Positions 32,374 to 40,171 of a DNA stretch of 41,269 bases are shown here, in pieces (position 1 is the first letter of the stretch; the number at the start of each line of letters is the position of its first letter). Where the stretch lies: NCBI GenBank assembly GCA_028874995.1, contig JAPPGM010000169.1, positions 6,566-47,834 of the forward strand, read 5' to 3'. The notes under the pieces are model-generated. The model was not told the DNA's origin. It saw nothing but the letters and a program-made list of their open reading frames with translations, and did no database searches. The stretch comes from Gemmatimonadota bacterium (lineage in GTDB: Bacteria; Gemmatimonadota; Gemmatimonadetes; Longimicrobiales; Gaopeijiaceae). A program made the position numbers and the translations under genes.

Positions 32374-33519
32374 TCACCCCGGATCGATCTCCATCTTCCC
32401 CCGCAGACCCGACTCGAGCGCGCCCTGCATCCACCCCCGGGCGCCCGAGACGTGCTCTCCGGCGAAGTGCAACGGTCCCTCGGGCCGGGCGAGCGCGCTC
32501 GTGAGTTCACGGTCCTGGGTCGGCGTGGGCCACGCCCATGCGGCAAGGCTCCAGGGGTCGCGCCGCCACGAGTGTGACGTGCCGGACACGACGTGGCTGG
32601 AGATCCCCGGCAGGAAATCTTCCCAGTGGTCGAGGACGCGGGCCACGCGGGCATCGCCAACGAGCTCATCGAGTTCGTCCGCACGGGTTCCGTACACGTA
32701 CGTGAGCAGGACGCCTTCCGGGCCGTCCGCGTCCCAGGTCGGGTGCCAGAGTTCCTCGGGCCAGTCGGTCTCCCCCCAGCCGTTCAGGTCCTCGGCCTCC
32801 CAGAACCGTGTCCGCAAGCGGACGAAGACTCGCGTCGCGCTCTGGTAGCGGAAGCCCCCGTTCATCGCCTCGGTCTTTTCGGCCGAGAGACCCGGGGAAA
32901 ACCGGATGCCGGCCAATACGGGCACCGGAACCGTCACCAGGACCCTGTCCGATTCATAGGTGCGGCCGTCCAGGCACTGCGTGCTGACGGTGCTCCCGGC
33001 CACGACGTCGGTCACGGGCGATCCGGTGACCACGCGTTCGCCCAGCGCCGCGGCAAAGGCCTTGGGCAAGCGGTCGCTTCCACCCCGTATCTTCACGAAG
33101 TCCGGGCGTTCGGCGAGGAAGGCGCCCGGCGGAATCAACTCCCGCTCTCCGCCGCTGAACCCGAGGAAGAACCCGTCGCCCGGGTAGAAACGGTCCAGCT
33201 CCAGCCCGAAGTGGCGGGCGTACCGGAGGGTCAGGTCGTGCTGCGGCGGAATGCGCGCGGCCCCCGCCTCGGCGACGTGTCCGGGGGCAAGCGGGGAGCG
33301 GATCGTCAGGACGCGTCCGCCCACGCGCTCGCGTGCATCGAGGACCGTCACATCGTGCCCGGCCCGGAAGAGCTCGTACGCAGCGACCAGACCGGAGATT
33401 CCCGCACCGACCACGACGATGCGCAGCGGCCGGTCGACCTGGGTCGTGCAGGAGACCAGGCCCAACCCCGCGAGGCCGCCCGCGCGGATAATGAAGTCGC
33501 GTCGATTGATGGATTGCAC
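32374..33519 (-). CDS. FAD-dependent amine oxidase, Tat-exported
   Basis: The 381-residue protein starts at GTG 33519 and has a twin-arginine signal (N-R-R-D-F-I-I-R-A-G-G) ending in L-G-L-V-S-C, so it may be a lipoprotein. The FAD site is I-V-V-V-G-A-G-I-S-G-L-V-A-A-Y-E-L (residues about 34-50) with the R-V-G-G-R motif downstream, as in flavin monoamine oxidases and related enzymes. The C-terminal F-A-G-E-H-V-S-G-A-R-G-W-M-Q-G-A-L-E-S-G binds the flavin. Folding with FAD before export fits the Tat signal. Substrate unknown. It precedes the GYD gene on the same strand. Confidence 0.9.
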   Translation of the reverse strand: MQSINRRDFIIRAGGLAGLGLVSCTTQVDRPLRIVVVGAGISGLVAAYELFRAGHDVTVLDARERVGGRVLTIRSPLAPGHVAEAGAARIPPQHDLTLRYARHFGLELDRFYPGDGFFLGFSGGERELIPPGAFLAERPDFVKIRGGSDRLPKAFAAALGERVVTGSPVTDVVAGSTVSTQCLDGRTYESDRVLVTVPVPVLAGIRFSPGLSAEKTEAMNGGFRYQSATRVFVRLRTRFWEAEDLNGWGETDWPEELWHPTWDADGPEGVLLTYVYGTRADELDELVGDARVARVLDHWEDFLPGISSHVVSGTSHSWRRDPWSLAAWAWPTPTQDRELTSALARPEGPLHFAGEHVSGARGWMQGALESGLRGKMEIDPG

Positions 33520-33543
33520 GGGAAACCCGAAGCCCTGCCGGCC

Positions 33544-34008
33544 CTATTGGCTCCCGGCGTCCCAGCCGGCCGGCTCCCCCCCGGCGACCTCTGCCACGTG
33601 AACCACCCGGTCGGCAAGATAGGGATGCCTGCGCACCTTGTCGTGGAAGCGAGTGTCCGCCGTGATGACGGGATAGCCCTCGTGAATGGCCAGTGCCAGG
33701 TAGAAGCAGTCGTGGACGGGGTGCCCCAGATCTCTTGCGAGGCGTGCGCTGGAAGCGGCGAGCCGGCGCATCGAAAGAGGCGTGGCCACCGGAGCCTTGC
33801 GCAGCAGGTCCACCGCTTCGGCCAATTGCTCGGCGGCCATCTCACCATGCCGGTGCTTGGCGGCCAGAGCGCTTGTCGCCTCTGCAAAGAGCAGATCGGG
33901 CGCCAGAAGCGTGACACCCGAATCGAGCAGCGTTGCCGACTCCCCGGAGAGCGGTTCGGCGACGATCCACTTCACGGCCACGCTGGCATCCACCACATAC
34001 CCGGTCAC
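33544..34008 (-). CDS. PIN-domain toxin (VapC/FitB-like)
   Basis: The 154-residue protein begins M-T-G-Y-V-V-D-A-S-V-A-V-K-W, the first PIN acidic site, and has F-A-E-A-T (near 42), H-D-C-F-Y-L-A-L-A and T-A-D-T-R-F-H-D-K-V with the other acidic residues. It is a predicted RNase toxin. Its ATG overlaps the antitoxin stop (34005-34008). It is unrelated in detail to the two PIN toxins at 11 and 15 kb and represents a different subfamily. Confidence 0.88.
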   Translation of the reverse strand: MTGYVVDASVAVKWIVAEPLSGESATLLDSGVTLLAPDLLFAEATSALAAKHRHGEMAAEQLAEAVDLLRKAPVATPLSMRRLAASSARLARDLGHPVHDCFYLALAIHEGYPVITADTRFHDKVRRHPYLADRVVHVAEVAGGEPAGWDAGSQ

Positions 34009-34241
34009 TGGTGCGTGTCCCGGTCGCGGTCGGCGCGAATGGTGTCGGTGCTGTCGATCGAAGACGCGAGACGTTGGCGCATCGCCCGCGCCCGGTCGGC
34101 GAAGGAGCCCTCGGCCGGGAGCAGCGCCTTCTTCAGGATCTCGCGGTGCTCCGCTTCGGCGGACCTGCCGTTGGCCGCGGCGCGCCGCCGAAGGCCGTCG
34201 ACGATCTGACGGGAGAGCTTGCGAACAGTGAGTTGGGCCAT
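34005..34241 (-). CDS. ribbon-helix-helix antitoxin (FitA-like)
   Basis: The 78-residue protein begins M-A-Q-L-T-V-R-K-L-S-R-Q-I-V-D-G-L-R-R-R-A-A-A-N-G-R-S-A-E-A-E-H-R-E-I-L, a FitA/StbC-type DNA-binding antitoxin. The longer frame from 34403 reads through the promoter, so the start at 34241 is preferred although its ribosome site is weak. It would repress its own promoter and neutralise the PIN toxin downstream. Confidence 0.87.
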   Translation of the reverse strand: MAQLTVRKLSRQIVDGLRRRAAANGRSAEAEHREILKKALLPAEGSFADRARAMRQRLASSIDSTDTIRADRDRDTHQ

Positions 34242-34278
34242 TTTGTCTACTGTCGTTGAAGTGCCAGCAATGACACTT

Positions 34279-34307
34279 ATTGTATGATGTGATGGCAATG
34301 CTGTCAA
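34279..34307 (-). promoter_or_regulatory. promoter of the FitAB-type operon
   Basis: On the minus strand TTGACA (34307-34302) is followed after exactly 17 bp by TACAAT (34284-34279), a near-consensus promoter about 40 bp upstream of the antitoxin ATG. GCAATG recurs on both sides of it and may mark the operator. Confidence 0.7.
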
Positions 34308-34503
34308 TTCAGGATTGGCCCCGCGCTCCTGCCGGCTCCCGCCCAATACCTGAGAGCAAGGTCCCACCCCCGCGATTTGGCAAAGAGGCTGAAGGGCCGA
34401 CACTTCCTTCTCGAACCGCCGGGTACACTACCCGGCCTGTCACGACACTGGGGACCGGGTCTACTTTCCTGCGGCCCTTCACCACACCGAGGATCCAGTC
34501 ACC

Positions 34504-35424
34504 ATGCTCAGCACCACACCCCCTCTCCCCCGCCTCCCCCTCGCCGCCACCCTCACGGCGCTCACCCTCCTCACCGCCCCCTTCCCCCCCTCCGCCCTCC
34601 GCGCACAGGCCACCCCCGACCCCGGCCAGCGCGTCGCCCTCGTCACCGGCTCCACCTCCGGCCTCGGCCGCGAACTCGCCCACCGCCTCGGCGCGCGCGG
34701 CGACCACGTCATCGTCCACGGGCGCAACCGGGAGCGGGGCGCCGAAGTCGTGGATTCCATCAACGCGGCGGGGCCCGGGAGCGCCCGCTTCTACCGCGCC
34801 GACTTCGCGTCGTTCGCCGAGACCCGCGCCTTCGCCGAGACCCTTCTGGCCGACTACGACCGCCTCGACATCCTCATCAACAACGCCGGATTCGGGTCGG
34901 CTCCCAACGAGCGGCTCCTCTCCGAGGACGGGCACGAGTACCGGTTCCAGGTGAACTACCTGTCCACCTACCTGCTCACCCACATGCTCATGCCGCGCCT
35001 GCGGTCAAGCACCCCGTCGCGGATCGTGAACGTTTCGTCCGGCGCGCAGGCCCCGATCGACTTCGACGACGTGATGATCGAGAACAACTTCAGCGGGCGG
35101 CGCGCCTACGCCCAGAGCAAGCTCGCCCAGATCATGTTCACCCTCGACCTGGCCGAGGAACTGGAGGGGACGGACATTGTGGTCGGATCGCTCCATCCGG
35201 CGACCTACATGCCGACCGGCATGGTGCTGCGGCTGGGCGCCACCCCGCGCGCCACCATCGCGGAAGGGGCCGACGCGGTCATGCAGGTGGTCGACTCGGA
35301 CGACTTCGAGAGCGGTCAGTACTTCAACGGCCTCAGGCCGGCTCGTGCCAACGCCCAGGCGTACGACCCCGAAGCGCGCGCCCGGCTGAAGCGGCTGAGC
35401 CGGGAGCTTACGGGGATCCGCTGA
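34504..35424 (+). CDS. short-chain dehydrogenase/reductase with N-terminal signal peptide
   Basis: The 306-residue protein has a Leu/Pro-rich hydrophobic N-terminus (residues about 10-37, ending in A-L-R-A-Q) before the SDR domain. NAD(P) binding: T-G-S-T-S-G-L-G (near 47), D-F-A-S, N-N-A-G (near 125). Catalytic: V-S-S, then Y-A-Q-S-K (Y-x-x-x-K near 200). It resembles retinol-dehydrogenase-like SDRs. SDR enzymes are normally cytoplasmic; a cleavable signal is unusual because the cofactor is not present outside. The ATG at 34504 directly follows C-A-C-C; no strong ribosome site. Confidence 0.87.
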   Translation: MLSTTPPLPRLPLAATLTALTLLTAPFPPSALRAQATPDPGQRVALVTGSTSGLGRELAHRLGARGDHVIVHGRNRERGAEVVDSINAAGPGSARFYRADFASFAETRAFAETLLADYDRLDILINNAGFGSAPNERLLSEDGHEYRFQVNYLSTYLLTHMLMPRLRSSTPSRIVNVSSGAQAPIDFDDVMIENNFSGRRAYAQSKLAQIMFTLDLAEELEGTDIVVGSLHPATYMPTGMVLRLGATPRATIAEGADAVMQVVDSDDFESGQYFNGLRPARANAQAYDPEARARLKRLSRELTGIR

Positions 35425-35517
35425 CGACCGGGCGGCTGCCGGTGTTCCGGCGCTTCCGGGCCGGAGTCGGCGAGGGTCACCGGGTCCGCAACTTCGGCTT
35501 TCCGGGCCCGGGACGGC

Positions 35518-36057
35518 TCACCGGTCGTTCGAGAGATCCTGGTAGTAGCCGCCCACGATGACGAAGTCCCTGTCGGATACCGGCGAGTAGTACCGGATCG
35601 CGTAGCTGTCCTTGCAGAGAACGTCTTCCGGGTCGGCGGGATCGTCCCAGCACCATTCCACGAACCCGCCTCCCTCCTCGGCGCCGGTGGCCAGCATCTC
35701 CTGGACGACCAGGGTTCCCCGGTCGTCCTTCACGTTGCCGGCTCTCTTGCGGTCCATGTCCGGATCCTCGCCGTGGATGAACACCCGTCCCTCGGTGGTG
35801 AAGAGAATCACATAGACGTTGCCCACATTGTAGTCGCTGCCCTCCGTTCTGACTTCCTCCAGGACCCGGGTGCCCTCGTCCATGTCTTCGATCCGGCCGA
35901 AGACGGACTCGGCCCAGAGCACGAATCCCCTGAGCGTTTCCCTGTCGCGCACCTCGCCGGCGGTGACCTTCTCCACCTGGGCGTGAGCCGGGCGGGGGGA
36001 CGGGGCACTGAAGGCGAGAACGAACAGTGTCAGAATGATGGGGACGGATTTGACCAC
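35518..36057 (-). CDS. exported single-Cache-domain protein
   Basis: The 179-residue protein has a signal peptide (M-V-K-S-V-P, ending in P-A-H-A-Q) and one single-Cache-2-like sensor domain: Y-V-I-L-F-T-T-E-G-R-V-F-I-H-G-E-D-P and G-G-G-F-V-E-W-C-W-D-D-P. Such domains bind small ligands in the periplasm, usually as part of receptors; here there is no membrane anchor. It is nearly identical over its whole length to the first Cache domain of the protein at 37146-39722, including R-P-A-H-A-Q-V-E-K-V-T-A. It is probably a soluble ligand-binding protein. Confidence 0.8.
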   Translation of the reverse strand: MVKSVPIILTLFVLAFSAPSPRPAHAQVEKVTAGEVRDRETLRGFVLWAESVFGRIEDMDEGTRVLEEVRTEGSDYNVGNVYVILFTTEGRVFIHGEDPDMDRKRAGNVKDDRGTLVVQEMLATGAEEGGGFVEWCWDDPADPEDVLCKDSYAIRYYSPVSDRDFVIVGGYYQDLSNDR

Positions 36058-36258
36058 GGCGGGTTTTCGTGGGTTGGGGTGTCACACAAGGTCCAACACA
36101 AGGATACGTAGTGGCCGTCCCTCACGTCCATATCCAGAGGCCTGCGCGTGGCGCCGCCCCGGGACCGAAACTATCCTTTCACGATCTGCGTTACTTTGCC
36201 ACGTAACGCATCCGCGTGCACGCAATTCCCGAACCCCGCCTCGTCAAGGAACAGGATC
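36058..36258. promoter_or_regulatory. divergent intergenic region with perfect 8-bp inverted repeat
   Basis: TGCGTTAC (36187-36194) and GTAACGCA (36203-36210) form a perfect inverted repeat with an 8-bp loop, 49 bp before the lipoprotein ATG. It may be an operator for one or both of the divergent genes. No strong -35/-10 pair is evident. Confidence 0.45.
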
Positions 36259-37065
36259 ATGAACCGCCTCCCCGCCCTCGCCCTCGCCGCCCTGCTGATC
36301 ACGGCCTTCGCCCTGCCCGCCCCCTCGCCGCCCCAGCAGCTCGCCTACCGTCTCCCGTCTCCGCCCACCGCCACCTATCACGTTGTGGATACGACAAGGG
36401 TCACCATGACCATGCCGATGGGCCCCATGGAAGCGTCGGGCAATTCTTCCTTCACCTTCGCGGTGACATTCGCGGCCGAGCGTGATGGGGTCCGCGCTGC
36501 CGGGGAACTCACGGAGTTCGCGGCACAGGGGAACGAGCCGATGAGCGGCACGACCTCCATTAGCAGAGGCCAGGCGGGAGCCGGTGACTTCGACCTGCTG
36601 CTGGGACCGCAGGGGGTGGAGGAAGTGGTGGCCGGAGCGATCCGGGGAGCCGACAGCGATCTTCCCATGTGGTCGGATCCGACCGAAGGGATGTTCCCGC
36701 GCCTCCCTGCGGACGAAGTCCAACCGGGCGATACCTGGATGGATACCGTCACGCACGACGTTGCGGAAGGCACGAGAGTTGCCGTCTACACGTACACACT
36801 CGCCGACGAAACCGTCGTGGACGGCAGGCCCCGCCTCAGGGTCACGTTTTCCGCCGATGTCCGGCTCTTGTTCGAACCGGCTGGAGGAGCTGGGGACGAG
36901 CAGCTGACCGGCACGGAAACCGGCTTCTTCCTGTGGGACATCGGCAGAGGGCTCGCGGCTGTGGCGGAAGTCTCGCGGAGCTACGAGGGGAGTATCGACC
37001 TGGGGGGCGCGGGTCCCATGAGCATGAAGACCACCGCCGTGACCCGGGTCACGTTGGCGATGTAA
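36259..37065 (+). CDS. uncharacterised exported protein, paralogue of 23393-24358
   Basis: The 268-residue protein starts M-N-R-L-P-A-L-A-L with a signal peptide ending near A-P-S-P-P-Q. It shares with the lipoprotein at 23393 the phrases L-P-S-P-P-T-A-T-Y, P-G-D-T-W-M-D-T-V-T, V-Y-T-Y-T and L-W-D-I-G-R-G-L-A-A-V, in the same order, so the two are paralogues of one beta-rich family. It lacks a lipobox cysteine. I know no function. The ATG at 36259 is preferred to one at 36148, whose extra residues do not look like a signal. Confidence 0.68.
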   Translation: MNRLPALALAALLITAFALPAPSPPQQLAYRLPSPPTATYHVVDTTRVTMTMPMGPMEASGNSSFTFAVTFAAERDGVRAAGELTEFAAQGNEPMSGTTSISRGQAGAGDFDLLLGPQGVEEVVAGAIRGADSDLPMWSDPTEGMFPRLPADEVQPGDTWMDTVTHDVAEGTRVAVYTYTLADETVVDGRPRLRVTFSADVRLLFEPAGGAGDEQLTGTETGFFLWDIGRGLAAVAEVSRSYEGSIDLGGAGPMSMKTTAVTRVTLAM

Positions 37066-37098
37066 ACCGCAGTTGACGTTTTGTAAATCGCAGTTGTC
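37061..37098. repeat. two 17-bp direct repeats related to the shared promoter motif
   Basis: TGTAAACCGCAGTTGAC (37061-37077) and TGTAAATCGCAGTTGTC (37082-37098) are repeated with a 21-bp period. Read on the minus strand they contain G-T-C-A-A-C and G-T-T-T-A-C-A, the elements of the P1-P4 promoters, but at a different spacing. They lie between convergent genes, overlapping the stop of the upstream gene. Confidence 0.6.
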
Positions 37099-37145
37099 AG
37101 TACGGATCCCGGACTGCTCGCGAGTCGGTCTGCCGGACGGGCGTA

Positions 37146-39722
37146 CTACCAGCGCATGGATAGGTTCACCGTCGCACGATAGGCCCCATCCCGGCCGTGG
37201 GGGCCGGTGCTGCGCCCGGCCTCGATGCCCGCCACGACGCCGCGACCGAGCTGCAGGCGGCTGCCCAGCTGATAGCCGTAAACCCCGTGGCTGGCCAGCG
37301 CGACCGGTGCCGGCCGAGCCGGGTTTGCGATTCCGCCCGCCCCGAACCAGGCAGCGTCCAGCGGCTCCGACATCAGGAATCTCGCGTAGGGCGTGAAGAT
37401 GCCCCGGCCCGCCGGCGTTTCGATCCCGTACCCGATTTCCGCGTCCAATCCCCGGCGGCCGGGTCCGTAACCGTCGCGGCCGGGCGTCATCGCGGTTGCG
37501 CCCAGAGCCCACAGACGCGCCGCGCTGGTCGCCGTCGATCCCCAGGACGGCCTCACACCGAAGGACAGGCCGCGTCCGCCGCCCCCGGGGTTCAGGGTGA
37601 GGGATCCGCCGAGGCCCCACTCGTCGTAGCCGTCCTGCTCATGCACCATCAGCCTGCGACCGTGCATGCGGAGCGTCAGGCCGCGACCGGGATTGATGAC
37701 GGTCACCCCGCCGCCGACTTCCATGCCGATTCCGGTATCGATGTCACCGTCGCCGCCGTCATAGCGCATGGCCACGCGCAGCTGCGGCCGCATGGTGGAC
37801 GAGCCCATCGCCATTCCCGCCGACCCCTCGAGCATCACACGGACGCGGCTCGCATCGGTGTTCAGCTCCCTGCGTCCCTCGACCTCTTCCGATGTCATCC
37901 TCGCCATGAACGCGTCCGACCGAATCGCGAGTTCGAAGCCGCCGGCGTCCTCCGAGTGCAGAATCTCGGCCTTGAGCCCCAATCCGCCCATTCGCATCGA
38001 GATGGGGCTCTCGGGGTCCTTCTCTCCGCCTCCCTCGATGTTCAGGTTCCCGGACCCGTACCCGAGCACGCCCCAGGTGAAGAGCCGGTCACCGATTGCG
38101 AGGCGGGCGTAGGGGAATCCGCTGGTTAGAGTGGTTGTGATGTCACCGAAGTCGTCATCGCCCGGTCGGCCGAGTTCGAATCGGCCCGATCCGCGGCTGT
38201 GGGTCATTGCAAGTCCGGCGATCACCGATCCCAACGCGTAGTCGGCGCCGAGGGCCGCGGTCATGACCTCGCCATTGCCGAACCCCTCTCCCTTTTCGTT
38301 GGAGAATCGCATGATCTCCCCTCCACCCCAGAGCGAGTAGCCGGCCCCGCCTCCGGAGGCGCCGGGTGAGAGCTGGAAGGAGGTGCCGTCGACGAGCGCG
38401 TTGGCGGAATGCGGCAGCAGACCCGGCGGCGAGGGCCGCGCGCCGTTCCCGTGGCGGGCCGCCGCGCCGGCACGCGCGAGCAGGGAACCGAGGTAGGACA
38501 GGGCCTGGTCGTCGTAGGGATCGGTCACGCCGCGCAGGGCGCCGAAGTCGAGCGACTGCCCCCCGACCTCGACATGGTCCTCGGCGTAGTAGGGATGTGA
38601 GACCCGGTTGCCGATCATCTCCATCGCCTGGCTCGCCACTGACCGGCTGAACCGGTGGAGCCAGTCTTCGGCGGCCTGTTCCGCCTCCGCCGTCGAGAAA
38701 TTGCGGTAGAATCCCGCGCCGATGATGAATTCCTGCCCGGGGTAGAAATCGTAGTTGCTCGTGAACGAGAGCGCGTAACTCACCTTGGGCGATCCGATGT
38801 CCTCGTCGCCCTCCACCGTGGGATCATCCCAGAAATACTCGACGAATCCTCCCCCGGCCTGGGCCGCCGCGATGATCAGTTCGACGAACCTCGTTCCGTT
38901 GACGTCGACGAAATCCTCGGCGTAGCGGCCTTCCCGCCAGGGGTTGGCGCCGTGGAAGAGCACGTACGCCTCCGGCGTGAAGATGAAGAGGTAGATGGGA
39001 CCGGCCTTGAAGTGGCCGCCTTCTTCCCTCAGCACGGCCTTCCACTCGTTCGCGCGGGCGAACCCCACGAGGTCGAGCAGTTCGACCAGCCAGTCGAGCG
39101 AGCCGTGCACGAACTGCCTGAGTGTCTCCCGGTCCACCACGTCGGCTGCCCCGATCTGGGGCAGCGGAATCTCGGGGAGCGGCTCGCCGGCGTGCGTCAG
39201 ATCCTGGTAGTAGCCGCCCACGAGGACGAAGTTCACGTTCGCCACCGGGGAGAAATACTCGATAGCGTAGCTGTCCTTGCAGAAGACGTCCTCCGCGTCG
39301 GCAGGATCGTCCCAGCACCACTCCACGAACCCGCCTCCATCCTGGGCGCCGGTGCTCAACATCTGCTGTACGACGTGGGTTCCCTGGTCATCCTGCACGT
39401 TGACCACCAGCTTGCCGTCGATGTTCGGATCCTCGCCGTGGATGAACACATGACCCTCGGTGGTGAAGAGGATCACGTACATGTTCCCCGAGTTGTAGTC
39501 GCTGCCCTCGGTTCTGACCTCCTCCAGAAGCTGGGCGCCTTCGTTGATGTCGTCGATCTGGCTCATGACCGACTCGGCCCACAGGATGGATTTCCTGAGT
39601 GTCTCCTTGTCCACCACTTCGGCGGCGGTGACCTTCTCCACCTGGGCGTGAGCCGGGCGTGGGGGCGTGGTGGTGAGGGCGAAGATGAGCAACGTCAGAA
39701 AAGCAGGGGCAATTCTGAACAT
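37146..39722 (-). CDS. two Cache domains fused to an autotransporter-like outer-membrane barrel
   Basis: The 858-residue protein starts M-F-R-I-A-P with AGGAGA upstream and a signal peptide ending in P-A-H-A-Q. Residues about 25-180 form one single-Cache-type domain (F-T-T-E-G-H-V-F-I-H-G-E-D-P, G-G-G-F-V-E-W-C-W), and about 185-345 a second (Y-V-L-F-H-G-A-N-P, G-G-G-F-V-E-Y-F-W). A linker follows, then from about 465 to the end alternating amphipathic strands (Y-A-R-L-A-I-G-D-R-L-F-T-W-G, M-R-M-G-G-L-G-L-K-A-E-I) ending in N-L-S-M-R-W, a C-terminal aromatic typical of outer-membrane proteins. Cache domains normally sit on inner-membrane receptors, so this would display them at the outer membrane. 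Confidence 0.8.
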   Translation of the reverse strand: MFRIAPAFLTLLIFALTTTPPRPAHAQVEKVTAAEVVDKETLRKSILWAESVMSQIDDINEGAQLLEEVRTEGSDYNSGNMYVILFTTEGHVFIHGEDPNIDGKLVVNVQDDQGTHVVQQMLSTGAQDGGGFVEWCWDDPADAEDVFCKDSYAIEYFSPVANVNFVLVGGYYQDLTHAGEPLPEIPLPQIGAADVVDRETLRQFVHGSLDWLVELLDLVGFARANEWKAVLREEGGHFKAGPIYLFIFTPEAYVLFHGANPWREGRYAEDFVDVNGTRFVELIIAAAQAGGGFVEYFWDDPTVEGDEDIGSPKVSYALSFTSNYDFYPGQEFIIGAGFYRNFSTAEAEQAAEDWLHRFSRSVASQAMEMIGNRVSHPYYAEDHVEVGGQSLDFGALRGVTDPYDDQALSYLGSLLARAGAAARHGNGARPSPPGLLPHSANALVDGTSFQLSPGASGGGAGYSLWGGGEIMRFSNEKGEGFGNGEVMTAALGADYALGSVIAGLAMTHSRGSGRFELGRPGDDDFGDITTTLTSGFPYARLAIGDRLFTWGVLGYGSGNLNIEGGGEKDPESPISMRMGGLGLKAEILHSEDAGGFELAIRSDAFMARMTSEEVEGRRELNTDASRVRVMLEGSAGMAMGSSTMRPQLRVAMRYDGGDGDIDTGIGMEVGGGVTVINPGRGLTLRMHGRRLMVHEQDGYDEWGLGGSLTLNPGGGGRGLSFGVRPSWGSTATSAARLWALGATAMTPGRDGYGPGRRGLDAEIGYGIETPAGRGIFTPYARFLMSEPLDAAWFGAGGIANPARPAPVALASHGVYGYQLGSRLQLGRGVVAGIEAGRSTGPHGRDGAYRATVNLSMRW

Positions 39723-40171
39723 GAGCGAATCTCCTAGGTAGCTGTGCGGCAACGGGATGCGTCTAGGATACGTCACGGTGGTCGTAGTGTCCAGTTCTGG
39801 CGATGCTGTCGGCGGGCAGCAATGGGGGCGATTTCGGGCGCACATGTGGGCATCCGGAATGGCGCCGTGCCGGACCGGGGGCGACTTCGCGGAGTTCCGG
39901 CTGCCGTGGGGGCAGGCGGTACGCGCTGATCGTCGTGTTGGAATACTCTCGGCGGATGTGCCTGCGGTTCTACGAGCCCCAGACGATGGGTGTGGTCATC
40001 CCTGCTGGTCGTGGAGAAGATCGGCGGTCGTGGCTCTTCCGGGTGCCCGCGCGGCTGACAATACATGTGCCCAAGCGCGGGCAGGTTGACGCCACATGTC
40101 GGTCCGTCCACAATCAAGTGGAGGTTTGGAGTTTGCGGTAGCGTAGGTTGACTTCCGGGGAGTGAACTGTC
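39723..40171. other. intergenic region with IS21-type relic
   Basis: The stretch between the Cache-barrel gene and the adaptor gene holds no intact gene. Its centre is the transposase relic described separately. The rest shows no clear promoter except a GGGGAG-type ribosome site before the adaptor ATG at 40172. Confidence 0.5.
39880..40010 (+). pseudogene. IS21-family IstA transposase fragment, frameshifted
   Basis: The plus strand reads G-D-F-A-E-F-R-L-P-W-G in one frame, then after one base shift near 39914 G-R-R-Y-A-L-I-V-V-L-E-Y-S-R-R-M-C-L-R-F-Y-E-P-Q-T-M in the next. This is the DDE-catalytic region phrasing of IS21-type IstA transposases (D-F-x-x-F-x-L-P-W-G-R-R-x-A-L, then L-R-F-Y-x-x-Q-T-M). 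Only about 45 codons remain, with no IstB partner and no clear ends, so the element is a relic. Confidence 0.55.

Noticed and set aside
32593-34209. 538-codon plus-strand frame opposite the amine oxidase and PIN genes
   Set aside because: It runs over two well-supported genes on the other strand and has no recognisable motif.
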